Positions 58,501-64,000 of a DNA stretch of 64,000 nt are shown here, piece after piece. Every line of letters begins with the position of its first letter. Position 1 is the first letter of the stretch. The stretch is from contig NC_080562.1 in the NCBI RefSeq assembly GCF_030253575.1, positions 43,315,852-43,379,851 of the forward strand, given 5' to 3'. Origin of the DNA: Rhododendron vialii (lineage: Eukaryota > Streptophyta > Magnoliopsida > Ericales > Ericaceae). The notes beneath the pieces were generated by a model. The model was given only the letters and a program-made list of their open reading frames with translations, was not told the DNA's origin and did not search any database. The translations under genes were made by a program, and so were the position numbers.

Positions 58501-59200
58501 TATATTGGTTTTCCCTTTTCTTCACTTGACAGATTGCGTTTATGTTAGTTGTTTACCCTTGCTTAGTTCTAGCATACATGGGTGAAGCTGCTTATCTCTC
58601 CCAGAACAGAATAGACCTTCAGAGTAGTTTCTTCAATGCCATTCCAGGTTAGACCTAGAATTTCTATGGGCAGAAAACATGACTGCATGTTTTCTGAACT
58701 TGCTGTTGTTTTGAACCAGCTCAATGTTACACGCAATGTCATTTGACACCAATTGCTGGTTTACTGATGCATTTAGCTGGCAAATTTGTGCATTCTTTTT
58801 GTTTATCTGGCTTCCTTTTGTTTCCACTTGTATCAATTAGTTTCCAGGAAATGTAGTTAGTTTTGGGCACCATGTTCCGTCTTTACCCTCTCTTTTTTTG
58901 GGTAAATGTTCTTTCTTTACCTTATCTTTACTTGACATACAGAGCGTATCTTTTGGCCGGTATTTGGCATCACAACTCTTGCAACTATAGCGGGAAGCCA
59001 GGCAATCATATCAGCTACTTTCTCACTCATAAGTCAGTGCAGGGCACTAAGGTGCTTCCCGCGTGTCAAAATAATACATACATCAGGCCAAATACATGGA
59101 CAAATTTACATACCTGAGGTCAATTGGGGTTTGATGGCAGTGTGTCTTGCAGTTGTTATTGGCGTTAGAGACACTGAGGTGATTGGAAATGCATATGGTT

Positions 59201-59279
<79 letters not shown>

Positions 59280-60471
59280 TTGAGCTTCTTATCAAAGCCG
59301 TTGTTTTACTTAAACAGGTCTGGCTGTGATCACAGTGATGTTTGTTACAACTTGCTTGATGTTTCTCATTATAAGTACCGTTTGGAATCAAAATGTCCTG
59401 TTGGCAGCAATGTTCGTAGTGATATTTGGATCCGTAGAACTGCTTTACTTCTCAGCTTGCCTCACCAAAATAAACAAAGGAGGGTGGCTTCCCCTTGCCT
59501 TCTCTCTGGTAATTTTGTCTCTGATGCTTGCCTGGCAGTATGGAACCTCAAGAAAACAGGCCTTTGAGTTGGAGAACAAAGTGTCCTCGGAAAGGCTTCA
59601 TATTCTTGGCCAGAGCTTGGGTATGGTCAGGGTTCGTGGGATTGCACTAATTTACACGAGTCTTGCCGCAACTGTGCCACCCACTTTTGCACATTTTGTC
59701 ACAAATTTCCCTGCTTTCCATCAGCTTCTCTTCTTTGTGACTCTTGACAATTTGATGGTCCCGAAAGTTCCAGTTTCTGATCGTATTCTTGTTGGACGGA
59801 TTGGCCCACCTGAGTTCAGAGCATTTTCGTGCATTATCAGGTGCTTATAGATTCATCGTACATGTTTTCGTTCAGCATTCTCGGCATGTTACTTGCTCCA
59901 GTCCTAATTTCTTCATCCATTTTGACTCCTTGGAACATCTCAAAAATTTCTGAATTCATTCCCACAAAAAAAAAAAAAAAAAAAACCAATTAAAGCGCAT
60001 GACTTCCCAAAAAAGGTCAAATAACTTAGGGGCGGCAGAGTGAGTATTAGACAATTATTGACTGTATGTTTCCATGTCAGGTATGGCTACAAGGACGAGA
60101 GGGACAGCTATAACCTTGAAACAGAGCTGATCGAGAAGGTGGGAGAATTCTTACGAAGTAATTGCCGTGATGATGAAGAATACACAATTACAGTGGGAGA
60201 TGATGGTGTTGGGAGGGAGAGAAATTCGGGTTCAAAGAGCGTGCGATTCAGAGAAGAAGAGATGCAAGAATTTGACGAGGCAAGGGAAGCTGGCGTGGCT
60301 TACATGCTGGGTAACACTTACATAGTGGCAAGTGAGGCGTCGCCAATCGTGAAGAAGTTTGCCATTAACGTCGTGTATGAGTTTCTCAGACGTAACTGTA
60401 GGAGTCCGGCAATTTCACTGGGGATTCCATACACCTCGCTCATTGAAGTGAGTATGGCCTATCACGTGTAA
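55380..60471 (+). CDS. HAK/KUP/KT potassium transporter
   Basis: Ten exons (55380-55415, 57065-57293, 57393-57641, 57771-57821, 57956-58216, 58307-58359, 58533-58647, 58943-59197, 59318-59840, 60081-60471) join in frame to 720 aa, normal for this family of plasma-membrane or vacuolar K+/H+ symporters. Key segments are [19 protein letters not shown] (22-40), [19 protein letters not shown] (about 84-102), [80 protein letters not shown], and the cytosolic tail ending [15 protein letters not shown]. About 12 hydrophobic helices are expected. It resembles Arabidopsis KUP1/POT1 more than HAK5 from memory. Exon 1 codes only 12 residues ([12 protein letters not shown]); its ATG, donor gtaagc and phase fit exon 2 exactly, and a stop lies in frame upstream. 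I34 replaces the usual Thr of the S/G-T-S-P motif. Introns 1 and 8 contain long (CT)n tracts. Confidence 0.9.
55479..55548 (+). repeat. (TC)n microsatellite in KUP intron 1
   Basis: 35 units starting 63 bp after the exon 1 donor. The ERERER frames on the other strand are produced by it. Confidence 0.95.
55639..55977. mobile_element. Hairpin MITE in KUP intron 1, about 339 bp
   Basis: The left arm ggttttgtgcacataacatg ... ggagttcatgtcggagtttc ... gaggattcctgtgaaaaat ... cttaggaatcgtagg is complementary, with scattered mismatches, to the right arm cctacgattcctcagaaag ... acaggaaccctcc ... gagactccgatatgggctcc ... gtgcacaaaa. The arms are about 160 bp each with a loop near 55805-55825. Similar short frames in opposite directions (STKIYVH and STKMYVH) are mirror images made by the arms. 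No clear TSD. Confidence 0.75.
59203..59277 (+). repeat. (TC)n microsatellite filling KUP intron 8
   Basis: About 37 units. Intron 8 is only 120 bp (59198-59317), so the tract makes up over 60 percent of it and starts five bases after the donor g|gttag. It also supplies a pyrimidine tract before the acceptor. Confidence 0.95.
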
Positions 60472-60817
60472 AAGAATTATGGGTTCTTGGTGAAATTTCT
60501 TCCTTACTGATACGCCTTCTTAAACATGGTGTCCTAGGCTTTGTATAGTTTTTGTTTGAGATGAATGACAAAGGTGACCTAAGCTTTGTATAGATTTCTG
60601 AGATATGGAAGTTAGAAATAGCTAGAATTACTTCTCTTGTACTATATTGTATGCCTTGCTGGGAGGGCGAAATGGAGTAGAACATATATGACTTCGATCT
60701 ATGACTTGGGGATTTCATTTTTGGTTGAGATGATTTGAGAGCCAATTCTTTTTTTCTCTTCCTTGAATAGATTCGTAAGAATGAACAATCTTCTCACATT
60801 CGTTCATTGGAGATAAT

Positions 60818-61076
60818 ACAGGCTTAGACTACACACCCACAGATTGCCCTAGTGGTTCGAGCGGATACTCTAACTTTGGGAGTACTCCTCAAAATCAAGG
60901 GTTCGATTCTCCACAGGGTGAGTATCTTGCAGTAAGTGGAGAGCCTCCCCGCGACTGGTGTGACCGCATTAGCTCTCTTGGAGGTTTGGTTTGTGTAATC
61001 GAATTTACTTAGTGACTTGGCTTTAAATCTATTCTTCCGTTAAAAAAAAAAAGAAAAAGAAAAGACAGGCTTAGAC
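60818..61076 (+). mobile_element. Full tRNA-derived SINE with 12-bp TSD
   Basis: acaggcttagac is duplicated at 60818-60829 and 61065-61076. The body (60830-61064) begins with a clear tRNA-like head: box A ttgccctagtggttcgagcg near 60843 and box B aagggttcgattctcc near 60899. A tRNA-unrelated body follows (gtggagagcctccccgcgac), and it ends in ttaaaaaaaaaaagaaaaag. About 350 bp downstream of the KUP stop, it may fall in or beyond the 3' UTR. Confidence 0.85.
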
Positions 61077-62497
61077 CATGAGGATTGCCACGCTTTTTCT
61101 TTTTCTTTTTTTTGTCGCTGTTTTGTTGTAAAATGAGAGAATGTCACGTGGCTCAAGCGCAAGGTTGGAGCCTGGGGACATGTGGAGGAGGCCAGCACAA
61201 CTACTATTTCAAAAAATGCTACCTCTGTTTCAAATTGAGAGTTCTCCTCTCTCTCTTACTATTTTTTATTAAATAAGAAAATGGACTAATTTCTTGTATA
61301 ATTTTTTGAATTTTGATAATTACTTTTTTAATTTGGTGCGAAAAAATTTAAAAAATTATACACGGAAGTAGTTGATTTTTTAATTTGAAAAATGACACGA
61401 CTTTTGGTGTTGGACTCTCAATATGAAACGAAGGATAAAAGAATAACTTTTTTTCCAAATCATATTAACTCGCCACCACTAGATTTTATTATATAGTATT
61501 TAATCCTCAAAAAAATTTCCGAGAAAGAAAGCTAAAAATATAGAGTGTACCCACCTTTTCTGATAAAATATAGGTAGATTCTATGACTTTTTTTTTTGAA
61601 CGGCTTTGTTAGATTCCATGACTTAAAAAGCAGCAAAAGGGAGGAGGGTATTATTGCACTTCACTTATTGTCACTCGTCCCCTTTCCATGTCTCCTGTGA
61701 AGGTAAGAATAAAATAGATTGCCTTTCAAAAAAGAATAAAATAGGTTAGGTTTAGTAAATATAAAAAAAAAAAATCTTAAATGACCTGCTGTCCTACGCT
61801 ACATAAACAACGTAGTACTCCAATATTTTATGTACCAAGAAACCCCTAATCTCTCAAGCTTTATTTTTTTCTTCTCGGCGACAAAAGGTATGGAGCCCTA
61901 ACTTTCATATATTTTTTTTGAATGGCGAAAAAGAAATTTTATTAACCTTTAAAATTGTTACAAAGATTAATAGGACAAGAAGAGAACAAAAAGTCCAATC
62001 CGAGATCCGTTCCCTTGATTGGCAAGAAGCAAACCAAAGTTACAACCTAAGAGAGTAAAGCCCCATCATCTAAAGGCCTAAAAACTCAGATAAAAGGCCT
62101 AAAAACTCAGATAAAAACAGTTAATACAAATGGGTCACAACCCAACACTCAAAAGGCCTAAAAGCATAAAAAACGTGGGACAAGCTCAACAAATAAAGCT
62201 CAAACAACCATCAAACCCTAGCTACATATCATATGATATGCATTCATCTCCTTAACAGAAATCTTATTCTTTTTCAACGTTAGGTTAATTTTTCTTTATT
62301 TTTGTATTCTTCTACATGAATGGTTTTTAACTCTTTAATGATTTTTGTGCCCAGTTTTTCTACTTCTTGCTCTTTTTCATCTTTTCTACAATTACAGAAC
62401 AGGTCCCTTCGTTTGTCCGCGACCGTGATGGGTTTCTGTAGCTAGCAGGCGTTCGCGGAGGAGAAAAAGAAAAAACAGAAAACAAGAACAGACTTCA
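61077..62497. other. Intergenic, promoter side of F-box gene
   Basis: No gene. At about 61911-61950 attttttttgaatggcgaaaaagaaattttatt looks like the reversed 3' end of a LINE, with a few hundred bases of possible LINE tail to about 62240. A 22-bp tandem pair (aaggcctaaaaactcagata) lies at 62072-62116. The F-box leader includes a five-codon uORF (ATG 62428 to TAG 62445). Confidence 0.45.
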
Positions 62498-63658
62498 ATG
62501 GAAGATCTCCCACTGGACATATCCCTCAACATCCTTAAGCAACTCCCCATCACCTCTCTCCTCTCCTTCAAATTAGTATCCAAAGCTTGTTACGCACAAG
62601 CAGCCAATCCTCTTCTCGCTCCTAACTATAAGCGTTACCAAGAAACTCCTAATTGCTTCATAATTCACCCCTTAGCTAGCTACCATGAGTACCCATTATA
62701 TCTCATCGACAATGGTGAAGTGGTAAGAAGAATTGAGCGGCCGGAGATGCAAAACAAATTTCATCCCGGGCCAGTACTGTCCACCAATGGTTTGCTATGT
62801 CTATTGTTTTACACTTTCAACAGTTATGGTGATCCACTAGTTTTATGTTATCGTGCTTGTTTGTGCAATCCCTTGACGGGTGAAAATGATTTTTTGCCTG
62901 ATCCTGGGGTGCCAAGATTTCGCAAATCAGGTGATAAGGAAAGAGTTTTTGTCGATAGTACTTTTGGGTTTGGCGACAATGCAAGTACTCGTGAATATAA
63001 GGTGGTTGGATTTCGAAGACGTATATACGAGTCTGCAACTAACAGGCGGTACAAATTGCATGCCAAGGTGATTGCTATGGGAAAAAAAGGGTGCCAATGG
63101 TCTGAAATTGACAAACCTTTTCTTTGTCCTCTTCACTCATCAGATATTGTGGTGGGTAATGCTATTCATTGGTTCTGTAAAGAAGAAGAAGAAGAAGATT
63201 GGTTACGTGGTGCAATTCTTTCTTTTCACTTGTCGGAAGAAAAGTTTCATCAACTCCCAAATCCTGATTGCAAAATTAGTCGTTATAATTCCTACTTGTC
63301 CGTATTAGGAGGATGTCTGGTTTTAACTAACGATTTTTTTGTTTGGAATGAGGTTAAAGTTCATATATGGATGTTGAAGGAACATGGTGTGAAGGAGTCT
63401 TGGACAAAAGAATTTGTGATCCGAGACAATTTTCCTGTATCATTGCGAAATTATGGAATGATCCGTCCTCTGTTTCATTTGAAAAGTGGCAAGATTGTGA
63501 TAATCTACGATGATGAAGCTCTATATTCTTATGATCCAAAAGTGGAATTGTTCGAAGCATTGGGTCGCTATAAGCACTGGAGGACAACTTGTGATGCTCA
63601 TCGTAAGCTTTGGAAGACAATTTGTCAGGCTCCGAGCCTTGTTTCACCTTATATATAA
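62498..63658 (+). CDS. F-box protein with F-box-associated domain
   Basis: A single uninterrupted exon of 386 codons. The N-terminal F-box (about 1-45) reads MEDLPLDISLNILKQLPITS, LLSFKLVSKACYA, the SKP1-binding part that links substrates to SCF ubiquitin ligases. The rest resembles the plant F-box-associated (FBA) region: YRACLCNPLTGENDFLPDPG (NPLTGE block), FGFGDNASTREYKVVGF (FG-D..T.EYKVV block), WSEIDKPFLCP, VVGNAIHWF (NG..HW-type block) and ILSFHLSEEKFHQLPNPD. This layout is very common in plants, and most members have unknown targets. A run KEEEEEDW from GAA repeats lies at about 228-235. Start is the first ATG in good family alignment. No defects seen. Confidence 0.9.
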   Translation: MEDLPLDISLNILKQLPITSLLSFKLVSKACYAQAANPLLAPNYKRYQETPNCFIIHPLASYHEYPLYLIDNGEVVRRIERPEMQNKFHPGPVLSTNGLLCLLFYTFNSYGDPLVLCYRACLCNPLTGENDFLPDPGVPRFRKSGDKERVFVDSTFGFGDNASTREYKVVGFRRRIYESATNRRYKLHAKVIAMGKKGCQWSEIDKPFLCPLHSSDIVVGNAIHWFCKEEEEEDWLRGAILSFHLSEEKFHQLPNPDCKISRYNSYLSVLGGCLVLTNDFFVWNEVKVHIWMLKEHGVKESWTKEFVIRDNFPVSLRNYGMIRPLFHLKSGKIVIIYDDEALYSYDPKVELFEALGRYKHWRTTCDAHRKLWKTICQAPSLVSPYI

Positions 63659-63843
63659 AGTATATAGTTTGTTCTCTCTTTTTCGATTAATGCATACTAC
63701 TATGGAAAAAAACAGTTAATCGTGCATCTTTTTAATTATTTATATATAGAGAGCGATTTGGGAATTCTTCGACAGTTATTATATTATACACGTTGAAGTT
63801 GGATGATATGTTTATACTAAGTTCTCTGCGTACGTAATTGGTA

Positions 63844-63904
<61 letters not shown>

Positions 63905-64000
63905 TGATCATTGGACTCGCATGATGGTTGTATGTGATTCTGTTTGTGTTCCTGTTATGCGAAAAGTTTTAGTTTTACTAATACGGAGTAATAACTTAGG
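63659..64000. other. Downstream of F-box gene with (TA)n tract
   Basis: AT-rich 3' flank. A (TA)n tract of about 28 units fills 63847-63902, about 190 bp after the stop. Nothing else was recognised before the window ends. Confidence 0.7.

Noticed and set aside
60843-60915. Possible tRNA gene
   Set aside because: A and B boxes are present but the sequence has an A-rich tail and a TSD and no convincing cloverleaf, so it is the head of a SINE.

Overview
The window is nuclear DNA of a flowering plant, most likely a eudicot. The evidence is AT-rich intergenic DNA, genes split by GT-AG introns, plant-only families (LOB-domain, CCT-motif, PMEI, HAK/KUP) and many short TIR elements, SINEs and Copia remnants. 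No prokaryotic, viral or organellar genes were seen. The species cannot be named from sequence alone. All gene models were built by eye from reading frames, splice signals and family conservation.

Seven protein-coding genes are supported. From left to right: an LBD4-like LOB-domain transcription factor (+, two exons, 175 aa, 6130-8861); a CCT-motif protein (-, four exons, 276 aa, 16323-17820); a T-type cyclin, CYCT1-like (-, six coding exons, 595 aa, 27408-37903, probable 5' UTR exon near 41115-41300); a TPR protein with an acidic tail (-, three exons, 266 aa, 42410-45954); a PMEI/invertase-inhibitor-like secreted protein (-, two exons, 185 aa, 47443-48304); a HAK/KUP/KT potassium transporter (+, ten exons, 720 aa, 55380-60471); and a single-exon F-box protein (+, 386 aa, 62498-63658). 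They do not form an obvious pathway. The layout is that of an ordinary plant gene neighbourhood with TE-filled gaps.

The spaces between and inside genes hold most of the unusual material. There are two decayed Copia elements (24341-25457, and 33341-35625 inside cyclin T intron 1). Three tRNA-derived SINEs have clear target-site duplications (1848-1990, 51766-51937, 60818-61076), and another SINE family is present in several degraded pieces. A Mutator-like MITE has 45-bp perfect TIRs and a 9-bp TSD (51369-51604). A TTA-flanked Harbinger-like element lies at 52861-53669. Four inverted-repeat elements are packed into 21.2-23.6 kb, and hairpin MITEs sit inside introns. Long dinucleotide tracts lie against functional sites: (TA)n touches the CCT stop codon and (CT)n fills much of potassium transporter intron 8.

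Possible post-transcriptional control is also visible. A start-stop minimal uORF (ATGTGA) precedes the LBD gene, and short or overlapping upstream ATGs precede the TPR, KUP and F-box genes. I found no clearly new multi-gene system. The strongest leads are the LBD start-stop uORF, the hairpin cluster, the SINEs with exact duplications, and the altered pore-motif residue in the potassium transporter.
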